Shown: positions 52,301 through 63,688 of the stretch, one piece after another
How positions within the stretch are numbered: position 1 is the first letter of the stretch
How the letters are laid out: each line of letters begins with the position of its first letter
Origin: Cotesia glomerata
Lineage: Eukaryota > Arthropoda > Insecta > Hymenoptera > Braconidae
Direction: 5' to 3'
Assembly (NCBI RefSeq): GCF_020080835.1
Contig: NC_058159.1
Coordinates: forward strand, 18,262,474 to 18,326,473
DNA length: 64,000 bases
Notes under the pieces: model-generated
The model's input: the letters and a program-made list of their open reading frames with translations, nothing else
Databases searched by the model: none
Told to the model about the DNA's origin: nothing
Translations under genes and position numbers: made by a program

Positions 52301-53885
52301 CTACCCATTAAACCCTAATGTGACTACAGATGATAGCAGTAGTCTTCTGCTCTGCTTTGGGCCTCCGACGTTTGGCATCAGTCGTGCTAAGCTAGCTACC
52401 ACTGCTGATGCTTTTGCACTCACGTGTTCGACTTGCTGCTTAAAGTTGAGTCGGGCATCAAGCATCACTCCCAGATATCGGATATATGGTTGTGATGTGA
52501 TTCCTTGTTCTCCGACTTTCAGCTTTATGGTCTCTATCACTTTTCTGCTGGTAATAAGCACAGCCTCAGTCTTCTGTTTAGCCAGTTGTAGATTCATTGA
52601 GTCCATCCACCGGTTAACTTTCTCAAAGGTGATACCGAACATGTGGTTTATCTCATCTAGGTGTTTAGCAACGATTACGACAGCTATATCATCTGCATAT
52701 GCAACAAGCTTGACACTTCTTGGAAGAGTCAGTCTCAGCAGGCCATCATACATGACACTCCACAGAAGTGGACCCAGAACGGAACCCTGGGGTACACCTC
52801 CGGTAATATCATACTCTTTTGGACCATTCTTCGTGTCGTATTTCAGGATTCTGTCTGTGAAGTAGCTAGCCACTATCCTACGTAGGTATCCTGGTACGTT
52901 TTTCTCTTTCAGGGCTTGCATAATGCAGTCCCAGTTGGCGGAGTTGAAGGCATTTATGATGTTCAAAGTGGCCACCAGGCAGTACTTCTTCGCTCCACCC
53001 TTCCATCTGATCCCTTCAATTGCCTCCTTGGCCGTTGCAACAACCAGATTGATTGCGTCCAGGGTTGATCGTCCTTTCCGAAAACCATACTGGTTGTCTG
53101 CCAGGAGTGGATTGACAACTGCTTCTATTCTTTGGTGGATTATACGCTCAAATATCTTACCTGCCGTGGCTAACATACAAAGTGGTCGATAAGATGACGG
53201 TTCTTCTGGTGGCTTTTTCCCTTTTGGAAGTAGTACTAGTCGTTGCTGCTTCCACTTCCGAGGGAAAATCCCTTTCTTGAGGCATGTGTCGTAGACGTCC
53301 AGGAACAATGATGGCACTGCTTTTATAGTTGTTTTTAAAGCAATATTGGGGACTCCGTCCAATCCCGGTGCTTTATTGTTCCCTACACGATTACAAGCCT
53401 CCATCAGTTCTTCCTCCGTGACAGATGGAATGTCATCCATTTCATTCTGCGCTAATAGATAGTTAAACTCGCTTTGTTCGGGAAACAACGCGTTTACGAT
53501 CTTCTGTAGGAGTTGAGGACACGTGGGTGATGGTATTAGCTGGTTTTTAAGATGGGTCATGACCACCTTATACGGCCTACCCCACAGATCTCTGTCCACC
53601 TCGTTGATGAGCTCCTTCCAGCATTTTCTTTTGCTATCTTTGATGGCTTTGTTCAAGGATCGACGGGCTTTTTTGTACTCTGCGACCAGCTCCGCAGAGT
53701 TAGGTCGTCGGTAGCCACGCTGAGATATTCTTCTCTTCTGATGACACTCTTTACGAAGGGCGCTGATGTGGTCGTTCCACCAGTGAATGGACTGTCTCGG
53801 GGCAGAAGAGATACTGCTACCGGGCGCGTCTCCCCGAGCGAATGGGAGAACGCTCGCTGTCCTTGGATAACACTGAGTCTCTTAG
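52301..53885 (-). pseudogene. LINE copy 2 ORF2: reverse transcriptase part
   Basis: An open frame of about 520 codons with the R1-type linker (HWWNDHISALR) and RT motifs NKAPGLDG, SSYRPLCML, QYGFRKGRSTLDA, GGVPQGSVLGP and YADD. Motif A reads TLNIINAFN where copy 3 has ALDIKNAFN, so the catalytic Asp is Asn. The frame ends LGFNG at 52301 because a deletion joins it to the 3' UTR, removing the C-terminal zinc motif. Upstream it stops at the inversion point. The product would be inactive. Confidence 0.88.
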
Positions 53886-54279
53886 TTGATAAGGTACAGA
53901 GGGTAGGAGCTAAATAAAATACGCTCCCGTGGACAAAACTCCCCTTAATGGGTTGGTCACACTAACTGACCTAGCAAGAAGAAGATCGTTCTCTGTTGTA
54001 ACCCACTGGGAGTGTCCGGAACCTGTGTCGTAGTTTCCGACGACGCAGGCCACGGCTGATGTGAGCTTGCTCTGCCGAGGTGTAAGTTACAGCAGTAGAG
54101 TAGGAGCCAGCCACCTCGGGCCTTGATCAGGGAGTATGCAGTGAGTGCTAGAGATCGGAATCTTCACCGCTCCGAGCGAGTCTAGTCCGTCCGTGTATTC
54201 CGGGACTGGTTAAGTGTCGACTAGGCCCCAGGGAACTGGGGTAGGAGTACTATCTCCGAGGGTACACCCGTTCCTAGTT

Positions 54280-55668
54280 ATGACAACCCGCTCCACTCCG
54301 TACGATGCGCTGGTAAATCAAAAAAGTATGAGTAATTTACAGGAAACAAACAAGAGTGGAAACGGGCTACATGCCCAATAAGCAGCGATTGACGCAAGCG
54401 CTGAAATGAAGCGTTGGCAAGCGCTCAGACGCCTTGAAAAGCTGATCAGTGAGTTGAATGATTTCGTCCAACCAAAGGTCAACATTCACAAAGAGATAAA
54501 GGCCAAGACGACTGGTGTAGCTAACGCCCTTCAAAGGTTTGAGAAGCTGGACGAGGAATGGCGCTCATCATTGCAGCGCATTTCCCATGCTACACCGGAG
54601 AAAGCCTGTCAGGCTGTCGTCGTGACTGACGAAGCAATGGACACCGGAGCCGAAGGTGACGGTGAATCAGTCGCGGAAGGCGAAAGTAAAGCCAGCAGCA
54701 AGTCAGGTAAGAGAAAAGATCGACCTTCTCCTGACCCATCAATCAGCCAAGTCGTGAAGAAAAGCCCTCCGCAAGGAGCGGCAGTACGAAGCGACAAACA
54801 GGAAAAAGCGTCGGTGTGGCAAAAAGTTCAGTCCAAGAAAGAGCTACAGCGACAGAAGAAAGAGGTGTTCTCAAAACAGATGACAAAGGAGCCCCGATCT
54901 GAACCCAAGTAAAAGAAACCGCGGAAATGGATCAGACCGGATGCCCTCATCATCCGGCTGACAGAGAAAGCAAAGTACGCCGAGATCCTGCGCCGAATAA
55001 GACAGGACATCCCTGATGATCAGGTCCGCAGTACGGTAGAGAAGATCCATAAGACCAATGCTGGAGATATGCTGATAACTCTTTCGAGGAAGAACACCGA
55101 CAAAGGCCAAACATTGAGAAATACCATTGCAGACATACTGAAAGAAGACGCAAGAGTAACCTGCAAAGGACCACAGGAGGTAATTGAGATCCGAGACGTC
55201 GATGATGACACAACGAAGGACGACATCCAGGGTGCCCTACAAAAGGAAGCTGGAGATGGCTGTGAGATACCACTAGAAGCAATCAAGACCCGTAAGGCCT
55301 ATAGAGGTACTCAAATTGCCACAGTAATTCTACCAGCAGCAACAGCACAGAAACTACTGGATGGAAGTAGCAAAATCCGGATTGGTTGGGTTAATTGCCG
55401 AATAAGGGCAACGAAGAGACCTATTCAATGCTTTAAATGCTGGAATTTTTGACATCATGGATCCCAGTGAAGAAGCAGGGTGGACCGGTCGAAGCTTTGC
55501 ATCAGGTGCGAACAAGAAGGGCACAAGATTGCTGATTGTAAAAATCTAGCCAAATGTCCATTATGTGCTGAGATTGAAAGTGCAGAGAATGTTGCCCACC
55601 ATGCCGGTACTTATAAGTACCCGTTATTTCAGGAGTCACCCCAGAAGTTGACGAACAAACAAACATGA
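54280..55668 (+). pseudogene. LINE copy 2 ORF1 (Gag-like, CCHC knuckles) with four stops
   Basis: From ATG 54280 one frame runs to TGA at 55666, broken by TAA near 54379, TAA at 54910, and TGA at 55449 and 55470. It encodes a Lys/Glu coiled-coil N-terminus (LRRLEKLISELNDF), a charged linker, the RNA-binding middle (WIRPDALIIRL ... AEILRRIR) and three Cys-His knuckles (CFKC..., CIRCEQEGHKIADC, CPLC). Knuckle 1 holds both TGA codons. It would coat the LINE RNA. The last bases overlap ORF2 as ATGA, typical of the R1 clade. It is preceded by a 5' UTR of about 390 bases. Confidence 0.85.
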
Positions 55669-55919
55669 GGATACTGCAGCTCAATCTCAACCATTGTGAG
55701 ACAGCGCATGACCTGCTCATGCAATCCGTGCGAGAACTAGAGCTTGAATTGGTACTGATAGCAGATCCATATAAACACCTGAGTACCCAACCCTGGGAAT
55801 CTGACAGCACATCCAAAGCTGTCATCTGGTCACGTGGCAAGCTCCCTTTCCAAAATGCAGTCGACAACAGCAATGCCGGCTTTGTAGCAGTATCAGTAGA
55901 AGGCATCCGCTTTTATAGC
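55665..55919 (+). pseudogene. LINE copy 2 ORF2 start: endonuclease N-terminus
   Basis: ATG overlaps the ORF1 stop by four bases. About 85 residues (LQLNLNHCETAHDLL ... LVLIADPY) match the beginning of an R1-type apurinic-like endonuclease. The frame then runs into (TG)n at 55919. Confidence 0.85.
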
Positions 55920-55943
55920 TGTGTGTGTGTGTGTGTGTGTGTA
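55920..55943. repeat. (TG)n tract between two LINEs
   Basis: A short TG run ending TATGTG; it is the outer flank of copy 2 and the 3' target flank of copy 3. Confidence 0.85.
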
Positions 55944-57865
55944 TGTGTTTTTTTTTTTTTTTTTTTTTTCTCCCTTAGTGGGGGGGGGAAGCCTTTTTAC
56001 GGATTCTAGGCATAGTTTTTTGGCCTGGATATGTGGCGACCCGACGCAGCGTCATACTAAAACTCGACACTAACGCCCCTACCCACTAAACCCTAAACCC
56101 CTTTTCCTTCTTTCCTCTAATCCCTCATGGAAACCGCCGTCAGGCATTACTTCGTGAAGGGAGGATCTAGCTACTGCTCTTCCTCCTGGTGGCTAAGGTG
56201 TTAACTACCTTCCTTCCATCTTCTGCTATTTGCTCTTCTTCTTTCGGTGGAACGCAAGTCTTTAAGGACTTCTGTTGCAAACGTGTTGGTAGCGTTCCAG
56301 GCAGCTTCTGATGACAACATTGCTTCCACTAGTGAATCTGGTTGCATTCTCTGGTTCAGGATCCTCTCCAGTTCTTCACGCTGTGGATCGAAACGAGGAC
56401 ATACAAAGAAGACGTGCTCCGCGTCTTCAGCAGCTCCTGGGCAGGACGGGCATTCCGAAGAGTCATCGTGCTTAAAGCGGTGTAGATACTATCGAAAACA
56501 CCCATGTCCCGACAACATCTGCGTAAGATAGTAATTGACCTCACCGTGATTCCAGTTAAGCCAAATGTCGATCCGAGGTATGAGACGATACGTCCACCTA
56601 CCCTTCTCTGCAGCATCCCATTGTAGTTGCCATCGGCCTATGCTCTTCTGCCGTTCTTCAATTCTAAGTTCTTCCGGGCTCAGTGCAGTTGACCTTTTTC
56701 GTTGGTAAAGGGCCCGTCTTTCCTCTGCTAGAACTCTAAGAGGTAGGGTTCCAGCAATGACGCACACTGCTTCTTCTGATACAGTGCGGAAGGCACTAGC
56801 TACTCGTAGGGCACTCAGTCGGTATATTGGTCCAGCGTTTCTCCATGATTCTTGGGTTTCCAGTGCATCAGCCCAAATGGATATTCCGTAAGTGAGCACT
56901 GATGTGACTACTGATGACAATAGTAGCCTCCTGCTCTGCATTGGGCCTCCGATGTTAGGCATCAGCCGTGCAAGACTAGCCCTCACTACTGACGCTTTGG
57001 CACTGACATGTTCCACCTGCTGTTTGAAGTTGAGTCGTGCATCCAGCATCACTCCCAGATAACGGATAAATGGTTGTGATGTGATTTCTTGTTCTCCGAC
57101 TCTCAACTTGATGGTTTCTACCGTTTTTCTGCTGGTGATGAGCACTGCCTCGGTTTTATGCTTGGCTAGTTGCAATTTCATCATGTCCATCCACAAATTG
57201 ACTCGTCTGAATGTAATATCAAATGCCATTTCTATCTCTTCGAGGTGCTTTGCGACAATCACGACAGCTACGTCATCCGCATATGCTACAAGTTTGACTC
57301 CCGTAGGCAATGCTATTCTCAGGAGGCCATCATACATGATGTTCCATAGCAGAGGACCTAAGACTGATCCCTGTGGCACTCCTCCGGAGATTTCGTACAC
57401 TTCCGTACCATTCGTCATGTCATATTTCAGGAGCCTGTTCGTGAATTAGCTCGCTACTATTCTGCGAAAGTATCCTGGTATGTTTTTTTCTTCTAGAGCC
57501 CGCATAACGCAGTCCCAGTTAGCGGAGTTGAAGGCATTTTTGATGTCCAAAGCAGCCACCAAGCAGTATTTCTTCTTTCCACCCTTCCATCTCGTTCCGG
57601 CGATTGCATCCTTGGCTATATCAACAACCAATTTGATAGCATCCAGAGTTGACCGTCCTTTTCGGAAACCAAACTGGTTCTCTGCTAGGAGTGGATCGAC
57701 TAAAGCCTCTATTCTCTAATGAATTATGCGCTCGAATATCTTGCCGGCCGTGTCTAACATGCAGAGTGGTCGGTAGGATGACGGTTCTTCCAGCGGCTTT
57801 TTCCCCTTCGGAAGTAATACTAGCCGTTGCTGTTTCCACTTCTGGGGAAAAGTCCTTTCCTTCAG
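55944..57865 (-). mobile_element. R1-clade LINE, copy 3, 5'-truncated
   Basis: A poly-T of about 21 (55948-55969) and a 3' UTR closely similar to copy 2 (GGATTCTAGGCATAG, TTTGGCCTGGATATGTGGCG) lead into ORF2 on the minus strand. Blocks: KWKQQRLVLLPKGKK, FGFRKGRSTLDA, ALDIKNAFNSANW, GGVPQGSVLGP, YADD, and the C-terminal CPSCPG motif. Stops: near 57718 (TAG), 57446 (TAA in VAS*FTN) and 56489 (TAG after GHGCFR). Its 5' break at 57865 is followed at once by (TG)n. Confidence 0.88.
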
Positions 57866-57870
57866 TGTGT

Positions 57871-57910
<40 letters not shown>

Positions 57911-57945
57911 ATGTATGTATGTATGTATGTATATATGTATGTATT
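57866..57945. repeat. (TG)n(TGTA)n microsatellite
   Basis: TG units pass into about nine GTAT units. It is the 5' flank of LINE copy 3. Confidence 0.92.
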
Positions 57946-58200
57946 ATAATGGGATTTCGCCGGCACTGGCGTCGACAGGGCCGGAGAGCACCACCTAAAT
58001 TGGCTTACCTGGGTTTCGTAGGTAGTTGGGCGCCAGGAACTTACCGTTCCACGATTTGAAGTCGTTGTTGATCGTCGTCAGGCGGCGGGTCGGTGACGAA
58101 GAGATTCAAAAATTCGAATAATCGGCGAAAAGCAAAAGTATTAAATCTACGTGATCTCGGGGAGGGAAGAAGTAAAAAAAATTGATTACCGAATGTTCAG
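57946..58200. repeat. LTR fragment related to the gypsy LTR
   Basis: TTGGGCGCCAGGAACTTACC, then a pyrimidine-rich part and GGCGGCGGGTCGGTGACGAAG, follow the same order as 5932-6010 in the gypsy 5' LTR (TTGGGCGCCAGGAGC, then GGGTGGCGGGCC). It is diverged and lacks clear ends, so a remnant of a related family. Confidence 0.5.
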
Positions 58201-58921
58201 TTAAAAATTTATTCTAGCAGTCGCCAATATAATTCATAAGGTGTCGCCAAATTCGTATTGAATCTTTATATATTAATAATTCCTGCAATAGAAGAAATGT
58301 TATCTTGATTAAAACAAATGTCCTTGGCTTAAGAATATTTTTAGAGTAACGACGAATATCTTGATTTTAATGAATTATTGTTTTGATATTTGACACTTTA
58401 CTTCAAACATTTTATATATATATAATTAAATAAATTAAAATTATTTTTAATCAATATTTTTTATTTTTTCATTAAAACATAAAATATTTAGGTTTATAAA
58501 ATTCAATTTCTTTACCCAAGAGATATTTGACTTACCTCATCTAAAACAAGTGAATTCAACTCAGGATGCGAACGTGATGAATTCCATATTTTTCTTTGTG
58601 GGCTCCTGTAGATTCCCATATAATCCCGTATGAATTTCTTTCATGTATAGAGTTTTCTATAAAATTCTGTCATTCACTCATTCATTAACTTTTTACTTAC
58701 TTCCTGTGTATATCAATCAAACATTAGTTCATAAATGAGCAAAACTGGCTTTAAGAACATTAACAGTAGTATATTGTGTAGCATTTACCCCATATGGGAT
58801 AAAACAAGAGAATTTTTGACGACGGTGAGTATTCGCAGTCCGTATGAAGCACGGCTTATCATTGTCATATTGGCTTATCATATTTTTCGTATCATTTGTA
58901 TTGAAATGAAGTTCTAACGTC
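58201..58921. other. AT-rich non-coding stretch
   Basis: No gene or repeat could be identified. Confidence 0.5.
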
Positions 58922-59150
58922 TAAAAAAAACCAATACTTGGAGCCGAGCGGTTAACGGGCTTGACTTCGAGCTACGGGTACTGGCCAGGCATGGGTTTGA
59001 GTCCCACCATGGTCGAATAATTTTCGCTATGCGCCAGGTTAATTTTCGATTGTCTTCGACTGTGAGGACTCGGCTCATTGCCGAACAAACATTGGCTATG
59101 ATATTCATAGAGGCCAGCTGGGCTACACCAGCAAGAGAAAAAAAAAACGT
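58922..59150 (+). repeat. tRNA-derived SINE
   Basis: GAGCCGAGCGGTTAACG (A box, Ser/Leu-tRNA-like) and GGGTTTGAGTCCC (B box) are 45-50 bases apart; an unrelated body of about 120 bases and a terminal AGAGAAAAAAAAAA tail follow. This is the standard SINE layout, transcribed by pol III and mobilised by a LINE. The opposing ORF is an artefact. Confidence 0.75.
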
Positions 59151-60005
59151 CTGAAGAATTTCCGTTTTATAATGACCAGAAGTAATTTTAATAGATAACG
59201 TTCGTCTAAAATTATTTTTTCACTTGGCTCAACGTTGATTTTTCAAGTTTTATTGCGAGTAATGTGAAAAAATAATTTTATAAAACTACAAAGTGAGCTT
59301 TTGCCACCTTGATGATTTTGTGCCATTTATAATCTTGTAATTCAAACTAAAGATGTATTTATACACAATTATATGAAATCATTGATGAGTATATTCAATG
59401 TCGATCATGATGTATATAGATGATTACATTGATTATAAATATATAAGTAATTATAAATATCATCCACAGATTCGGTAGAATCTGGCGCCAAGTTCCGTTC
59501 AAAAATCCCGTTGTAAACGGAGCGCCAGACTACCGACTGTGTTTACTGTAAGCAGAACGGTATTTCGAGGTTGCAAAATTTTATTTAATTATATGGTTCT
59601 CCTTTTTCCAAAATGATATATTATAAAAGTAATTTATACTTTATTTTACTGATATTAATTAATTATAATCAATTATAACACTTAATTCACTTAAAATTAT
59701 TAAATTTTATCAGCACAAACTATAGTAAGCCCAGAAATTTCGATCCTGACTTTTTTTCGATGGGGAATATCAGCGCCACAGACTAGATAAAATGAATATG
59801 TGTAGTAATCCTTCCTATAGACACGCAACTACAGTAAAAAAAAGTGATTCGTAGCTTGCATCTATGGCCGCCAGGGTGCACTGGAATTACATCTACATAA
59901 ACTGTAGCTTCAAGGGGATAGTTTGCAGTAAAAAATGCAGTCAACACGAGATTTAAGTTGTTATCAATTGTAAATTTTCATTATAATTACAAAAAATACT
60001 AAAAT
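59151..60005. other. AT-rich stretch with one GC-rich hairpin (59474-59534)
   Basis: GGTAGAATCTGGCGC ... GCGCCAGACTACC can form a stem of about 12 pairs. No gene. The hairpin may be the remnant of a small palindromic element. Confidence 0.55.
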
Positions 60006-60528
60006 CCGAACAAAAACAGTTTCACTGTAAAAAAGTCGCGCCAAGTCCACGTTCATAAGACTATTAGGAAAAAAAAATTTTTTTTTTTCTTTACAAAAAG
60101 ATACAAAATAAAAAAATTAAAAAATCCAAGTAACCGATATGATTGTTTATGATTTTCGGAAATTAAAAAAAATTTTATTGTAAATTTAAAAATTAAAAAA
60201 AAATTTTTAGAACGTACTTGGTGTGCGTCATTGTGTATTTCAATTTTTTTAAAGTCCTAGTAAATAGATTTTACGAATTTCATTAAAAGTAAAATATTTT
60301 GCAACCACGCACACTAAATACGTTCTAAAATTTTTTTTTTATTTTTAAATTTACAATAAAATTTTTTTTAATTTCCGAAAATCATAAACAATCATATCGG
60401 TTACTTAGATTTTTTAATTTTTTTATTTTGTATCTTTTTGTAAAGAAAAAAAAAAATTTTTTTTTCCTAATAGTCTTATGAACGTGGACTTGGCGCGACT
60501 TTTTTACAGTGAAACTGTTTTTGTTCGG
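60006..60528. mobile_element. 523-bp near-perfect palindromic MITE
   Basis: CCGAACAAAAACAGTTTCAC at the left is inverted at the right; GTCGCGCCAAGTCCACGTTC and the following 170 bases also pair with the other half. AT flanks both sides. Non-coding. Confidence 0.85.
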
Positions 60529-60750
60529 ATATAAGTATAAATGTACCAAACAGTATACAAATTCTACACAAACTAAAATAATTGAGTTTTATTGAATCAA
60601 GTAGAAAAGAAAGTTTTCTCAGTTCACAAATTTTTCTATTCGATTCAAGATAATGAAATTCTTTGAAGCGATTTTTTTGATTTAAGATTTTTTTTCTCTT
60701 GAATCATGAGAATTTTTTCATCAGTGTATGAATAACATACAATTGTACAT
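60529..60750. repeat. TTCAAG-motif AT-rich repeat
   Basis: TTGAATCAAGTAGAAAAG and TTGATTTAAGATTTTTT-like motifs resemble 13055-13330 and 51785-51990; TCAGTG at 60721 may be its end. Confidence 0.45.
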
Positions 60751-61107
60751 GGGTCATTCCATGTTAAATCGACAAATAGTTGGAATCGACCCTTTTCGAT
60801 TTGGACAAATTTTGGTCAGAAGTTTTCTTTTATCATATAACGAAGTTCTACCAAAGGAAAAAAAAATAAAAAAATGTTTTTCAGAAGATATGCAAATTCA
60901 AAATTTAGCAATTTTTCCAGTTTTTCAATTTTGTTTTTGTAATATCTCGATCGCTATTATAGGTACCGGAATGGCCTTTTGTTTGTTTGAAAGGGGACAC
61001 TTAGGGCTATTAAAAAAAATGTTGAAAAATGCCAAATTTGTCAAATTTTGAATTTTTGAAAATCGCTAAAAATGACGATCGAAGTTAAAATTTTGGCTCA
61101 ATTTTTT

Positions 61108-61279
61108 AACTTCCCGCTAAAAAAATCGAAGATTTTGAAAAATCGGAAAGTTATTGTTTTCACCCCGTTTTGCAAAAATCGAGTTTTCATCAGACCTCGA
61201 CGTTTTAAGGTCATAGGAAGTTTCCCTGACTACCCCTGCGATGTTGTCACAATGTCTGTATGTGTGTGTGTGTGTGCGA
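61108..61279 (+). repeat. TTAGGAAAACGG family, left-half fragment
   Basis: AACTTCCCGCTAAAAAAATC through CCCCGTTTTGCAAAAATCGA to a short (TG)n at 61260-61276, where it stops. Confidence 0.8.
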
Positions 61280-61330
61280 ATTTCCTTATTTTATTAATTC
61301 AAAGTTGAAAATCCTTTTTTTCAACTTTTA

Positions 61331-61905
61331 AATAAGGTAAAATAATGCAGATACATAGTATTGTAATTTTGAGGATTAAAAAATTAAATTTTATGACGCG
61401 GAAATATTAAATAATAAATTAATCTAAACTTTTTTTTATTTTTTGGACATAATCTTAAAGTCATCCTTAACGCATGAAATGATTCGTTATTTGTCCTTTT
61501 TTTACTTTATTCCAAGTTGTTGACACCACTTATCCTTATATCAACATGGAAATAATTTCAAATTTTAGATTGAGAAACATTGATGAGCAGAAATTTGTAT
61601 GTAAGCAAGTATTCGAAAGAACGAAAAAAAATTGATATTCTCATCTCATTATTTCTGGTTTTTATTGAAAATTAATATCGGTTTGAGTTATTTGGCGTTA
61701 AAAACTATAATTGGAGTGAAGAAACGGACAAAACATGCCATGCGTTAAAAAAATAAGAAATTATATCATGTGTTAAGCCTGACTTTAAGATTATGTCCAA
61801 AAAATAAAAAAAAGTTGAAATTAATTTATTATTTAATATTTCCGCGTCATGGATTTAATTTTTTAATCCTCAAAATTACAATACTATGTATCTGCATAAC
61901 TTTAA
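61331..61905. repeat. Nested inverted-repeat element
   Basis: ATGCAGATACATAGTATTGT ... ATGACGCGGAAATATTAAAT (61345-61460) is inverted at 61780-61905; the 320-bp centre is AT-rich and non-coding. Confidence 0.75.
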
Positions 61906-63350
61906 CTTAATTAAAAATTGAAAAAAAAGAAAAAAAATTTCTTTCTGAAATTCAAAAATTCATATTTAAAAAAAAAAAAACGCCATTCGGCCATACCCGA
62001 CATGGATAGGTAGATTTCTTGTTTGAATATTGAAAAAAAAACACGTTATTAAAAGGCAAAAATGTCCTAAAATTTATTTTTTATTATATTTTTGCAAATA
62101 ATGATATGAGACCGACTACAACCAATAGATATTCAAAGACATCTTCCTAAAAAATAGGATTTGTAACAGACAAAAGTCATTTGATGATAATAGCTAAAAA
62201 TTAATTTATTTTTGATTTTTTTTTAATTTTCCAAACTCCGAAATAAATTGAAAAAAGTATCAAAAGGTAACAAATAATACCTCAAATCGAAGATAATTAT
62301 GTGAATTTTGACATAAAGTTGATAAATTCAAGCTATCTTTTATGGCTTAAAAATTATTTAAAGAAAAAGGGCTGAAATACGTTCATTGAAAAATTTTTGA
62401 AAATTTTCAAATTCACGGAATTAATTAAAAAAATCATCAAAACTAGACAAATAATAGTTTAAATTGAAGGTTATTAAATGGAATTTAAGATAAATTTGAT
62501 AGATTTTATCTATTTTTTACATCTGGAAGATTATTTTCATAAAAAATACAAAATTCAAAATTTTTTGAAAATGAAAAAAATTTTCAAACACCCACAACTC
62601 GTAAACTAACCGGCCGAATTTGCTCATCTTTGAACTTGATCTTGGTATTGATCCACAGAATAAGCCCACAAAATTTCATAAAGATCGGTTGAGAACTGTG
62701 GGCGCAATCCTGCTGACATGGCGCGTTATATCACATATATATATATATATACATACATAAATACATATATAAACTTTTGAGCCAATGCCATTTTTCGACA
62801 TTACTCGATAAAATAAAACATATTATGATAAAATTTTCCTAAAATTACAACATGAGACCGGCTACAATAGTTATATTTCTATAGAAATCTACCTAAAAAC
62901 ACCCTTCTAAAAATTTCAGGATCTTTTAAGATCAGTACAAGGTATTATACAAAAAAAAAATTGAGCCAAAATTTAAACTTCGATCGTCATTTTTAACGAT
63001 TTTCAAAAATTCAATATTTGACAAATTTGGCATTTTTCAAAATTTTTTTTCCAAAATATTTTTTTTTTTTAATAGCTCTAAGTGTACCCTTTCAAACAAA
63101 CGAAAGGCCATTCCTGTATCTATAATAGCGATCCTGTATCTATAATAGCAATCGAGATATTACAAAAACAAAATTGAAAAACTGGAAAAATTGCAAAATT
63201 TTGAATTTGCATATCTTCTGAAAAAAATTTTTTTATTTTTTTTCCTTCGGCAGAACTTTGTTATATGATAAAAGAAAACTTCTGACCAAAATTTGTCCAA
63301 ATCGAAAGGGGTCGATTCCAACTATTTGTTGATTTGACATAGAATGACCT

Positions 63351-63688
63351 ATATAATTTCTTTTTTAGCCGGGTAAATGATTTTCAATCTTTTTGGACAT
63401 AATTTTCAGCCACCTTGAATACTTTTTGAATTATAAAACAGAATAAAGTCAATTCGAGAAATTTTGAACTGCAAGAAATTATTAATCGGGATAACGACAA
63501 TAATACTACAAAATGACGTTTTATTTATACTTAATATACTTAATATACTATTTTTATAGCAATTTAGTATTCTATTGTATTTATTTCGTTGGATTTGGAT
63601 TAAACAATGTAATTCATAATTTATTTTATTTATTGTACCGATAACTAACTTAAGTAACTAAATTTCTTTAAAATTAATTGTTACATTC
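63351..63688. other. AT-rich flank with a minus-strand AATAAA near 63583
   Basis: No gene. On the minus strand ACGAAATAAATACAATAG lies about 100 bases after the stop of the next ORF and could be its poly-A signal. Confidence 0.4.

Larger units (their letters stand above)
52191..55919 (-). mobile_element. R1-clade LINE, copy 2, with inverted 5' part (twin-priming structure)
   Basis: From left: poly-T (52191-52203), 3' UTR, then ORF2 on the minus strand to about 53885; after that the sequence switches strand and shows 5' UTR, ORF1 and the start of ORF2 on the plus strand (about 53890-55919). Both outer edges are TG tracts. This is the order that 5' inversion of one LINE produces: the 5' segment is flipped so that its beginning abuts the 3' segment. 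The centre of ORF2 (most of the endonuclease) is lost, and about 0.8 kb between the 3' UTR and the RT frame is deleted at about 52315. Confidence 0.8.
60751..63350. mobile_element. Non-autonomous long-TIR element related to 29245-32932
   Basis: TIRs of about 360 bp (60751-61105 and 62945-63350, GGGTCATTCCATGTTAAATC inverted as GATTTGACATAGAATGACCT). The first bases GGGTCATTCCA are those of the transposase-bearing element; flanks ACAT and ATAT fit a 4-bp duplication with one change. There is no transposase; the inside holds nested repeats (61108-61279, 61331-61905) and AT-rich DNA with a (TA)n near 62740. Confidence 0.75.
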
